Positions 1 to 5,922 are shown, counted from the first letter of the stretch. The stretch: DNA of 5,922 bases from Fervidifonticultor_A octavus_A (GCA_031459655.1 JAVKID010000134.1:1-5922), one strand, 5' to 3'. Notes: generated by a model from the sequence alone, not told the origin. Program-made: numbers and translations.

Positions 1-309
1 GGGCTGGAAACCGTGATCTTCCGCGTGGTGCAGGAGGCGCTGACGAACGTGGTCCGGCACGCCGAGGCTTCCCAGGTCACGGTGGACCTGACGGTGGCCG
101 GGAGGGAGCTAAGCGTCCGCATTGAAGACAACGGCCGGGGTTTCGATCCCCGCAGGCCCCGCGCGGCCGACCGCAGCGGGGGGTACGGCCTGCTGGGGAT
201 GCAGGAACGGGTAGAATTAGTAGGGGGCCGATGGGAGGTCCAGTCAACGCCCGGCGTCGGAACCGTCGTCGCCGCGACCCTGCCGATCCGCGACGAGGGG
301 GCGGTGTGA
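1..309 (+). CDS. Sensor histidine kinase, C-terminal ATPase domain (5' truncated by window edge)
   Basis: This is the end of a two-component sensor kinase of the NarX/DegS-like HisKA_3 type; the sensor and phospho-accepting histidine lie upstream of the window. The visible 102 residues are an HATPase_c domain. The N-box reads VVQEALTNVVRHA, the G1 box DNGRGFD and the G2 region GYGLLGMQERV, followed by the usual final strand GVGTVVAATLP. These residues bind ATP and Mg, and the domain would phosphorylate the kinase's own histidine, then the partner regulator. The frame is open from base 1, so no start is assigned. The stop TGA (307-309) overlaps the GTG start of the response regulator, so the two are almost certainly a cognate, translationally coupled pair. 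The HATPase resembles that of the kinase at 3082-5637 (shared QEALTNV, KHA/RHA and GRGFD), indicating the same family. The signal sensed cannot be inferred. Confidence 0.93.
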   Translation, partial: GLETVIFRVVQEALTNVVRHAEASQVTVDLTVAGRELSVRIEDNGRGFDPRRPRAADRSGGYGLLGMQERVELVGGRWEVQSTPGVGTVVAATLPIRDEGAV

Positions 310-962
310 AGAAGATCCGCGTGCTCATCGCCGACGACCACGCCATCGTCCGCGAGGGCGTGCGCATGATCCTCTCCGCCCACCCGGAGATCCAGGTGGT
401 CGGCGAGGCCGGGACCGGAGAGCAGGCCGTGGCCATGGCCCAGACGCTGCGCCCCGACGTGGTCATCATGGACATCAGCATGCCCGGGATGAACGGCATC
501 GAGGCGACGCAGCAGATCCGCGCCAGGGTTCCGGAGACCAGCGTCCTGGCGCTGACGATGCACGAGGACGACCACTACGTGTTCCAGCTACTGCGGGCCG
601 GGGCCTCCGGCTACGTGCTCAAGCGGGCGGCGGCCACCGATCTCATCGACGCCGTGCGGGCCGCCAGCCGCGGCGAGGCGTTCCTCTACCCGTCGGTGGC
701 CAAGAGCGTGGTCCAGGACTACCTGCGGCGCCTCGAGCGGGGCGAGGCCGAGCGCAAGCCCTACGACGGGCTCACCGAGCGGGAGCGGGAGGTCCTCACC
801 CTCATCGCCGACGGGCACACCAACCAGGAGATCGCCAACCGCCTCTTCATCAGCATCAAGACCGTCCAGACCCACCGGGCGCACATCTTCGAGAAGCTCG
901 GCCTGCACGACCGGACCGAACTGGTGCGCTACGCGATCCGGGTGGGGTTGATCGAGCCGTAG
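306..962 (+). CDS. NarL/FixJ-family response regulator (receiver + LuxR-type HTH)
   Basis: A complete 218-residue DNA-binding response regulator, normal length for the NarL family. The receiver domain covers about residues 4-120: acidic pocket D10-D11, phospho-acceptor D56 in the stretch DVVIMDISMPG, switch threonine T84 and conserved lysine K106 (GYVLK). A linker leads to a LuxR/GerE helix-turn-helix at about 154-215, starting LTEREREVL, with recognition region SIKTVQTHRAHIFEKLGL. GTG at 306 is chosen because the family motif KIRVLIADDH begins right after it, it gives the typical GTGA overlap with the upstream kinase stop, and a GAGGGGG stretch (295-301) lies just ahead, though only 4 bases away. 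A longer in-frame start at 231 would add 25 arginine-rich residues read through the kinase gene and is unlikely. It should activate or repress transcription after phosphorylation by the kinase ending at 309. Its targets are unknown; the aldolase-like gene directly downstream is in the same operon. Confidence 0.96.
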   Translation: MKKIRVLIADDHAIVREGVRMILSAHPEIQVVGEAGTGEQAVAMAQTLRPDVVIMDISMPGMNGIEATQQIRARVPETSVLALTMHEDDHYVFQLLRAGASGYVLKRAAATDLIDAVRAASRGEAFLYPSVAKSVVQDYLRRLERGEAERKPYDGLTEREREVLTLIADGHTNQEIANRLFISIKTVQTHRAHIFEKLGLHDRTELVRYAIRVGLIEP

Positions 963-966
963 GAGG
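961..966 (+). promoter_or_regulatory. Shine-Dalgarno overlapping the upstream stop codon
   Basis: A perfect AGGAGG sits 4 bases before the ATG at 971 and shares two bases with the TAG stop (960-962) of the response regulator. It fixes the start of the aldolase-like gene and suggests translational coupling within one operon. Seen directly in the sequence; the coupling is inferred. Confidence 0.85.
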
Positions 967-970
967 GCGT

Positions 971-2047
971 ATGACTTTCGCCTTTTCCGGACATCCGCGC
1001 AGCGCCCGGCAGCGCTGGTTCGTCGAGGGGCTCCGGCGGGTGTTGCGCGCCCACGATCTGGAAGAGACCAGCCCCGACCGCGCGCCCAGGATCGTCCTCC
1101 ACCTGGCCGACCGTACCGCACCCCGGCCGTTCCGACGCCGGGCGCAGGCGACCTTCGTCGTGGGCATCGTCGAGGGCCCGACCCCCGAGGCTCCCGTGCT
1201 GGCGGCCCTCTACCCGCTGCTGGTGCGCACGCTGGCCAACATGCTGCTCTACCTGACCGACCGCGACGGGATTCCCCGGGCCTACGTGGTGACCCTGGAG
1301 CAGGGCTACTTCACGATTCAGGAGCGCGAGGACGGCGTCTTCTTCGAGCAGATCTTCGACCGGCTCTACCCGCTGGCCTCGGCGCAACTGGTCATCAACA
1401 ATGAGTTCCACGCCGACCTGGAACCCGAGCTGTGGGGAGGCGACCGCCTGACCGAGGCGCTGGCCGCCGCCGGCCGGCGGTTGGACGAACTGCACCTGCT
1501 GCCGACCCCGTTTCCCATCGAGGACCTGTTGGGCCCGCGGGAACTGGCGCATGTGCGGCGCCTGTTCGGGATCGGCGGCCTATCCTACGGGAACCTGAGC
1601 GTCCGCAAGGACGCCCGCCGGTTCTGGATGAGTGCCAGTGGGGTCAACAAGGGCGCGATGAAGACCGTGGGGCGGGACATCCTCATGGTGAAGGGCTACG
1701 ACCCGGGTCGCAACGTCATCCTGCTGTCGGTCCCGCCGAACCTCGAACCGCGCCGGGTGTCGGTGGACGCCATCGAGCACTGGATGATTTACACCGAGCA
1801 CCCCGGGGTCGGCGCCATCATCCACGTCCATGCGTGGATGGACGGGATTCCCTCGACCCAGATCCAGTACCCGTGCGGCACGCTGCAACTCGCGCAGGCC
1901 GTCGCCGATCTCGTCCGGGCGGCTCCAGATCCCACCCGGGCGGTCATCGGCCAGCGCAACCACGGGCTGACGATCACCGGCCCTACCCTCGAGGACATCC
2001 TGGAGCGGATCGACGGACGGCTGCTGCCCCGCGTGCCGATGGTGTAG
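971..2047 (+). CDS. Class II aldolase/adducin-domain protein with unrecognised N-terminal domain
   Basis: A 358-residue protein. Residues about 185-355 match the class II aldolase/adducin fold (L-fuculose-phosphate aldolase, ribulose-5-phosphate 4-epimerase and relatives). Visible motifs are the phosphate-loop-like YGNLSVR (G207-N208), SASGVNKG (221-228), acidic residue E269 in AIEHWMIY, HPGVGAIIHVHA with H285 and H287, and QRNHGL with H331. In characterised members the three histidines bind zinc and the glutamate takes part in catalysis, so the metal site looks intact. Residues 1 to about 185 have no domain I recognise; they contain FVVGIVEGPTPEAP, LANMLLYLTDRDG and LEQGYFTIQ, and no signal peptide or clear membrane helix. 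The protein is well above the 210-260 residues usual for stand-alone class II aldolases. It is probably cytoplasmic, either a lyase or epimerase on a sugar phosphate or a related hydroxyacid, or a non-catalytic adducin-like protein; the substrate is unknown. It is unusual as the third gene of a two-component operon. Confidence 0.85.
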   Translation: MTFAFSGHPRSARQRWFVEGLRRVLRAHDLEETSPDRAPRIVLHLADRTAPRPFRRRAQATFVVGIVEGPTPEAPVLAALYPLLVRTLANMLLYLTDRDGIPRAYVVTLEQGYFTIQEREDGVFFEQIFDRLYPLASAQLVINNEFHADLEPELWGGDRLTEALAAAGRRLDELHLLPTPFPIEDLLGPRELAHVRRLFGIGGLSYGNLSVRKDARRFWMSASGVNKGAMKTVGRDILMVKGYDPGRNVILLSVPPNLEPRRVSVDAIEHWMIYTEHPGVGAIIHVHAWMDGIPSTQIQYPCGTLQLAQAVADLVRAAPDPTRAVIGQRNHGLTITGPTLEDILERIDGRLLPRVPMV

Positions 2048-2075
2048 GCCGATCGGTCTGGAGGCCCGGGGAGGG

Positions 2076-2918
2076 CTACCGGCCCGCGCGCCAGCGGTGG
2101 GGCCGGTGGCAGACGGTGCACGGCGTCGTCTTCAGCACCTCCGTCGGGTGGATCGATGGCTTCGGTCGCTCGTGGCACGTCGTGCACACCACGATGGGTC
2201 GGGCCTGCTCGTGCGGTCGGTGACACTGGCTGCAGGCGAACTGCATCGGGGCATCGGGAGGCCACGACCCGACCTCGCGCGGGATGAGCCGGTGACATTC
2301 CAGGCAGGTCTGCCGGCCGGGACGCAGCGGCGTCTCGGCCCGCAGGAACTCATGGCAGTCCACGCAGTGCTGATCGGCCATGGCCCGAATCTTGATGACC
2401 CGTTCGCCGCGGGTCTGGGCCACGTGGCAGGCCCCGCAGATCTCCGTGGGCGGCGTGAAGCGGTGGACGCTGGGCGCATGGCAGACCACGCACTGGATCC
2501 GGCGCTGCTGCTCGTGGATCCGGTGCCCGGCGGTGGCCGCCACCTGCCGCCACCGGGGATCGCCGCTCTCGTGGCAGCGGGCGCAGACCTCCTTGGGGAC
2601 CACGGCGTGCCGGCCGACCCGCTCCGGTTGCCGGATCACAAACGTAATGACCTGCCGGGCGCTATCCATGATGCTCGCCTCGTGGCAGGCGTGGCAGTTG
2701 ACCTTCCGGTGCTCGCTGGCCTGCCAGCGGTCCCAGGCCGGTTCCATGATGTGGCACGACCGGCAGAAGTTGGGGTCGTTCATCGTATAGTCGACCCCCC
2801 GCGCGACCCCGTAGAAGCCAGCCGCAACCACGCCCAGACCGAGCACCAGGACACCGACGGCCAGGGGGCGCGGCCAGGCACGGAGGCGCTGGGACAGAGC
2901 GCGCGACCACGCGCGCAA
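2076..2918 (-). CDS. Membrane-anchored decahaem c-type cytochrome, NapC/NirT-like
   Basis: A 280-residue multihaem cytochrome. Residues 1-18 are basic, about 19-39 form one hydrophobic helix (LAVGVLVLGLGVVAAGFYGV) acting as an uncleaved membrane anchor, and the rest is extracytoplasmic. Ten CXXCH motifs start at residues 52, 75, 112, 143, 161, 185, 205, 229, 245 and 267, so ten covalent haems c are predicted. The first, CRSCHIM, with a Met two residues after the His, and the anchor resemble NrfH/NapC quinol dehydrogenases, which normally carry four or five haems. Here further motifs fill the C-terminal half. The likely role is moving electrons between the membrane quinone pool and periplasmic or extracellular partners; no terminal reductase is in the window. 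The start is uncertain: TTG at 2918 is taken, but a GAGGTG at 2933-2938 is 14 bases from it and only 5 bases from an in-frame CTG (2925-2927), which would add three residues. The gene converges on the aldolase gene (28 bp gap) and diverges from the kinase that itself carries a CXXCH. Confidence 0.93.
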   Translation of the reverse strand: MRAWSRALSQRLRAWPRPLAVGVLVLGLGVVAAGFYGVARGVDYTMNDPNFCRSCHIMEPAWDRWQASEHRKVNCHACHEASIMDSARQVITFVIRQPERVGRHAVVPKEVCARCHESGDPRWRQVAATAGHRIHEQQRRIQCVVCHAPSVHRFTPPTEICGACHVAQTRGERVIKIRAMADQHCVDCHEFLRAETPLRPGRQTCLECHRLIPREVGSWPPDAPMQFACSQCHRPHEQARPIVVCTTCHERPKPSIHPTEVLKTTPCTVCHRPHRWRAGR

Positions 2919-2932
2919 CCGGTTCAGGGGCG

Positions 2933-2938
2933 CACCTC
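2933..2938 (-). promoter_or_regulatory. Possible ribosome binding site of the decahaem cytochrome gene
   Basis: On the - strand this reads GAGGTG, the only good Shine-Dalgarno match ahead of the gene. An in-frame TGA at 2937-2939 overlaps it, so the start must lie downstream. It is 5 bases before a CTG codon (2927-2925) and 14 before the TTG at 2918. The spacing favours a rare CTG start, but the codon type favours TTG. Confidence 0.4.
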
Positions 2939-2942
2939 ACGG

Positions 2943-2962
2943 GCGATGTGCGGGAGCATCGC
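2943..2962. repeat. Short inverted repeat, candidate operator
   Basis: Perfect 6-bp arms GCGATG and CATCGC flank the 8-base spacer TGCGGGAG, giving a 20-bp dyad just upstream of the cytochrome's ribosome binding site. NarL-family regulators bind as dimers, often to short inverted heptamers, so the size fits. A 6-bp dyad can arise by chance in a region of this length and GC content, and there is no second copy to support it. Confidence 0.25.
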
Positions 2963-3081
2963 GTCAGCCGACTGCAGGACGCTAGATGACGGACTTCCGC
3001 GCGCCAGTGCGAAACCCTGCTGGCCCGCTGACTTCCTGCGGCTGGGGCACCGCGCCACTCCCACCGGGGCTGGATAGAGCC

Positions 3082-5637
3082 ATGGAGCGGCTGGTCCTGG
3101 TCTTCTTCATCTATGGGCTCGCCTTCTTCGCCATGGGGCTGGCCATCGCGCTGGAGGCGCGCCGCGCCAGCGCGCTGGTGCTCTCCCGGCCGCTCCGCTG
3201 GCTGGCGGCGTTCGGCTTGCTGCACGCCGCGGTGGAGTGGATCGACATGTGGATGATCGGGCCCGGGGCCGGGGTCGCCTCGCCGACGCTGCGCATCCTC
3301 CGCCTGGCCCTCTTTGCCTGCTCCACGGCGGCGCTGGCCCAGTTCGGCGCCGATGCGATCGCCTCCACCGGTCGCCCGCTGGCGGCGATCCGCTGGCTGC
3401 CGCTACTGCTGGTCGTGTTCTGGACGCTGAACTGGGCGGTGATCCCGCACCTGGCTCCGGTGCCGGCCGGGGAGGTCCCCCGGGCTCCCTCCTGCCTGCA
3501 GTGCCACGCCGCCGAGTTCCCTCCCGGGTCGGGCGCTCCCTTCCCTGCGCTCGCGCCGGCCACCGTGCTGGCGGACATCTGGTTGCGCTACCTGATCTAC
3601 CTGCCGGGCTCGCTGCTGGCTGCCGTCGCCTTCTGGATGGTGGGACGCCGCCTGGCCGGTGAGGACTACCCCCAGATCGCGCAGGACTGCCGGTGGACGG
3701 CGATGGCGTTTGCGGCCAACGCTGTGATGGCCGGCCTCGTCGTGCCGCCCGCGGCGTTCTTCCCGGCCTCGGTCTTGAACTACGACCGGTTCTTCGCCGC
3801 CGTCGGCGTGCCCCCGCAACTCTTCCGCGCGGGCATCGCGGTCCTCATCGCCGCGCTGGTGTTGCGGGTTCTGCGGGTCTTCGAACAGGAGGCCTCCCGG
3901 CGCCTGGCCGCCGCCACCGAGGCGCGGCTCGCCGCGCAGCAGCAGGCGCTGGATGCGGTCGAGGCGGCGCGGGAGGCCGCGGAGCACTGGAGCCGGACCC
4001 TGGAGGAGCGCGTGGCCGCCCGGACGCAGGAACTGGAGCGCCGCACGCGAGAGCTGGCCGCCCTCAACGCCATCGCATCGACCGTGACGGGATCGCTCGA
4101 CCTGCAGGCCATTCTTGAGGCCACCGTGGACCGCCTGCTCGACCTGGTGGGCGCCGACGGAGGCGGGATCGCCCTCCGCCCGTCTTCGCCCGGCGGGCAG
4201 GCCTATCGGGTGTTCAGGGGGCCGGCAGCCGTCGAAGCCGAGCGCCTCGGGGGGTTCGAGCCCGGCGCCGTCGCCTCGGGCGTGATCGTCTTCCCGGAGG
4301 GAGGGGAGGGCCGGCCCTTCCTCCGGGTGCCGCTGCGCGCCAAGGACCGGCTACTGGGCGAACTCGTGATCCTGGGCCGGCCCGGCGCGCCGTACGGCGA
4401 TGGAGAGGTCGCCCTGCTGTCCACGGTGGCCCAGCAGGTGGGCGTCGCGGTGGAGAACGCCCGGCTCTTCCACGAGACGGCGGCGCGCCGCCGCGAAGCC
4501 GAGACCCTCTACCGCCTGGGGGTCGAGATTACCGCGCTCTCGGACGTGAACCGCGTCCTGGACCTGGTGACCTCCAGCGCCCGCGACCTGCTGGCCGCAG
4601 ACGTGGCCATGCTCAGCCTGGTGGATGCCGCTGGCCGGGTGGTCCTCGGCGCGGCCAGCGGGCTGCAGACCGACGGGCTCGTAGGCGTCGAACTGCCGCT
4701 GGGCCAGGGGCTGGCCGGTCAGGTCGTCCTCACCGGCCAGCCCCTGGTCGTGGCCGACTACCTGATCGAGGCCCGGATCTCCCACGAGCTGGACCCCATC
4801 GTGCGGCAGGAGGGCCTGCGGACCCACGTGGGCGTCCCGGTCTCCGCCCGCGGGCGCGCGATCGGCTGCTTGGCGGTGGCGTACCGCCGCCTGCGGCCCG
4901 TGACGGACGACGACGTGCACCTGCTGAGCCGGATGGCCAACCAGGCGGCGATCGCCATCGAGAATGCCCGCCTCTACGAGCAGGTGCAGAGCCTCGCCAT
5001 TCTGGAAGAGCGGGACCGCCTGGGCCGCGAGATGCACGACAGCCTGGGACAGAGCCTGGGGTTGCTGAACCTCAAGGTCAAACTCGTCGAGGATCTGGTG
5101 AGCGCCGGCCGCACGCACGAGGCTCAGGAGGAACTGGCCCAGATCCGGCAGACGATCCGCGAGGCCTATGATGAAGTCCGGCACGCCATCATGGGCCTGC
5201 GGATCTCCGGGGCCCGCGAGGACCTGGAAGTCGCCCTCCGCGTGCAGGTGGCGCGGTTCCGCGAGCAGGCCAGACTCCCCGTCGTCTACGAGGTGGCCGG
5301 TCCCATCCCCACGGTCCCGGCCCTGGCCGCGGTGCAGATCACGCGCATCGTGCAGGAGGCGCTGACCAACGTCCGGAAGCACGCAGAGGCGAAGGCCGTG
5401 CGGGTCACGCTGGGCGTGGAGGACGGCCGTCTGGCCGTGCGCATCGTCGACGACGGCCGCGGGTTCGACGTCGAGGCCACCCAGAAGGCCGCTGGTGCCC
5501 GGTTCGGCCTGGAGACCATGCGGGAGCGCGCCGAGGGCATCGGGGGCACGCTGACCGTCACCTCCGCACCCGGAGCCGGGACGACGGTGGCGCTCTCGGT
5601 GCCGGTACCGGAGCCGGCATCCCCGGCACGGCCCTAG
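3082..5637 (+). CDS. Membrane sensor histidine kinase with extracytoplasmic CXXCH, two GAF domains and HisKA_3/HATPase_c
   Basis: An 851-residue hybrid-sensor kinase. By eye, seven hydrophobic helices lie at about 4-24, 40-60, 70-94, 105-124, 163-188, 205-227 and 247-267. Arginine-rich loops (25-39, 189-204) put the N-terminus outside and the catalytic part inside. The loop between helices 4 and 5 (125-162) is then extracytoplasmic and contains CLQCH at 138-142, a haem c attachment motif. A coiled coil (about 268-330) leads to GAF1 (about 338-460) and GAF2 (about 490-628), both ending in the typical ENARLF/ENARLY helix. The HisKA_3 domain follows, with phospho-acceptor H652 in REMHDSLGQ. The HATPase_c domain has N763 in QEALTNV and the G1 box DDGRGF (790-795). 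GAF2 has only one cysteine (C596), so no NreB-like Fe-S site is apparent. ATG 3082 is chosen because the first helix begins at once. An upstream ATG at 2986 has an AGGA at a fair distance and would add 32 residues without clear family character. It should phosphorylate the regulator starting 17 bp downstream. Confidence 0.93.
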   Translation: MERLVLVFFIYGLAFFAMGLAIALEARRASALVLSRPLRWLAAFGLLHAAVEWIDMWMIGPGAGVASPTLRILRLALFACSTAALAQFGADAIASTGRPLAAIRWLPLLLVVFWTLNWAVIPHLAPVPAGEVPRAPSCLQCHAAEFPPGSGAPFPALAPATVLADIWLRYLIYLPGSLLAAVAFWMVGRRLAGEDYPQIAQDCRWTAMAFAANAVMAGLVVPPAAFFPASVLNYDRFFAAVGVPPQLFRAGIAVLIAALVLRVLRVFEQEASRRLAAATEARLAAQQQALDAVEAAREAAEHWSRTLEERVAARTQELERRTRELAALNAIASTVTGSLDLQAILEATVDRLLDLVGADGGGIALRPSSPGGQAYRVFRGPAAVEAERLGGFEPGAVASGVIVFPEGGEGRPFLRVPLRAKDRLLGELVILGRPGAPYGDGEVALLSTVAQQVGVAVENARLFHETAARRREAETLYRLGVEITALSDVNRVLDLVTSSARDLLAADVAMLSLVDAAGRVVLGAASGLQTDGLVGVELPLGQGLAGQVVLTGQPLVVADYLIEARISHELDPIVRQEGLRTHVGVPVSARGRAIGCLAVAYRRLRPVTDDDVHLLSRMANQAAIAIENARLYEQVQSLAILEERDRLGREMHDSLGQSLGLLNLKVKLVEDLVSAGRTHEAQEELAQIRQTIREAYDEVRHAIMGLRISGAREDLEVALRVQVARFREQARLPVVYEVAGPIPTVPALAAVQITRIVQEALTNVRKHAEAKAVRVTLGVEDGRLAVRIVDDGRGFDVEATQKAAGARFGLETMRERAEGIGGTLTVTSAPGAGTTVALSVPVPEPASPARP

Positions 5638-5639
5638 CC

Positions 5640-5645
5640 AGGGGG
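5640..5645 (+). promoter_or_regulatory. Ribosome binding site of the second response regulator
   Basis: AGGGGG lies 9 bases before the ATG at 5655, inside the 17-bp gap after the kinase stop TAG (5635-5637). It supports ATG 5655 as the start and co-transcription with the kinase. Confidence 0.65.
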
Positions 5646-5654
5646 TATCGGCAG

Positions 5655-5922
5655 ATGGAGAAGATCCGGGTCCTGCTCGCCGACGACCACGCGCTGTTCC
5701 GGCGGGGCCTGGCCAGCCTGCTGGCGAACCGCGACGATCTGGAGGTGGTGGGGGAGGCCTCAAGCGGCGAGGAAGCCATCGACCGCGCCCGGGAACTCAT
5801 GCCCGACGTCATCCTGATGGACGTCCGGATGCCGGGGGAGGGCGGCCTGGAGGCCACGAGCCGCATCAAGGAGGAAATGCCCTATGTCAGGATCGTCATC
5901 CTGACGGTCTCCGAGGATGAGG
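5655..5922 (+). CDS. NarL-family response regulator, receiver domain (3' truncated by window edge)
   Basis: The first 89 residues of a response regulator, cut by the window end within the receiver domain. It begins MEKIRVLLADDHALFRRG, with acidic pocket D10-D11, phospho-acceptor D56 in DVILMDVRMPG, and the switch threonine T84 in VILTVSEDE. The sequence is close to that of the regulator at 306-962 (shared KIRVL, ADDHA, VVGEA, GLEAT/GIEAT patterns), so a C-terminal LuxR-type helix-turn-helix is expected beyond the window but is not seen. Seventeen bases separate it from the HisKA_3 kinase, making it the probable cognate partner. Its targets are unknown; the divergent cytochrome gene two genes away is a reasonable candidate. 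The MPGEGG stretch replaces the more common MPGMDG, a minor variation. Confidence 0.95.
   Translation, partial: MEKIRVLLADDHALFRRGLASLLANRDDLEVVGEASSGEEAIDRARELMPDVILMDVRMPGEGGLEATSRIKEEMPYVRIVILTVSEDE

Larger units (their letters stand above)
2919..3081. promoter_or_regulatory. Divergent intergenic region between cytochrome and sensor kinase
   Basis: About 160 bp separate the start codons of two divergent genes, so promoters for both should lie here. I see no convincing -35/-10 pair on either strand, as expected in GC-rich DNA where promoters are degenerate. The only structured element is a short dyad, GCGATG (2943-2948) and CATCGC (2957-2962), with an 8-base spacer. The shared location would let one regulator, plausibly the one at 5655, control both genes; that is inference. 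Confidence 0.5.

Noticed and set aside
231..305. 25-residue upstream extension of the first response regulator
   Set aside because: It overlaps the kinase coding sequence, is arginine-rich noise, and the receiver motif starts immediately after the GTG at 306.
2048..2075. Possible bidirectional terminator between the convergent aldolase and cytochrome genes
   Set aside because: There is a perfect 8-bp palindrome CCGATCGG (2049-2056), but it has no loop, no long stem and no T-run on either strand.
1432..2223. A 263-residue open frame overlapping the aldolase gene on the same strand
   Set aside because: Its product is dominated by R, G, P and A with no domain, while the overlapping frame carries the class II aldolase motifs.
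2097..3077. A 326-residue open frame on the + strand opposite the cytochrome gene
   Set aside because: It is the antisense of the ten-haem gene, has no recognisable domain, and long antisense frames are expected in DNA of this GC content. The CXXCH pattern on the - strand is decisive.
4351..5763. A 470-residue open frame on the - strand opposite the kinase
   Set aside because: It runs antisense to intact GAF, HisKA_3 and HATPase_c domains and into the next regulator. Its product is low-complexity and rich in H, R, G and P, typical of a GC-rich shadow frame.
1..5922. CRISPR arrays, tRNA or rRNA genes, transposons, attachment sites
   Set aside because: No direct repeat array, cloverleaf, transposase motif or terminal inverted repeats were seen; the window is almost entirely accounted for by six protein genes.

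Overview
The window is about 68-70% GC by eye, almost fully coding, and carries six genes. Gene content points to an uncultured, respiring bacterium with c-type cytochrome maturation, for example a member of a subsurface, soil or thermophilic high-GC lineage. Nothing here fixes the phylum, so that is inference only.

Layout. Positions 1-309 hold the C-terminal ATPase end of a histidine kinase cut by the window edge. It overlaps the GTG start of a complete NarL/LuxR-type response regulator (306-962). The stop codon of that regulator overlaps the Shine-Dalgarno sequence of a 358-residue protein (971-2047) whose C-terminal half is a class II aldolase/adducin domain and whose N-terminal half is not recognised. 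These three genes form one tightly packed operon on the + strand. Convergent to it, on the - strand (2076-2918), lies a membrane-anchored NapC/NirT-like cytochrome with ten CXXCH haem-attachment motifs. A divergent intergenic region of about 160 bp separates it from a large + strand histidine kinase (3082-5637). That kinase has about seven membrane helices, two GAF domains and a HisKA_3/HATPase_c core. It is followed after 17 bp by the receiver domain of a second NarL-type response regulator (5655 to the window end, truncated).

How the parts may work together. Two NarL-family two-component systems bracket an aldolase-like enzyme and a decahaem cytochrome. The most interesting signal is a single CXXCH motif (C138-H142) inside the membrane sensor region of the second kinase, in the loop that the positive-inside rule places outside the cytoplasmic membrane. 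With a decahaem cytochrome gene next door and divergent, this suggests a kinase that carries covalent haem c and reads the redox state of the quinone/cytochrome pool or a diatomic gas, perhaps controlling the adjacent cytochrome. This is a hypothesis from sequence pattern and context, not an established system.
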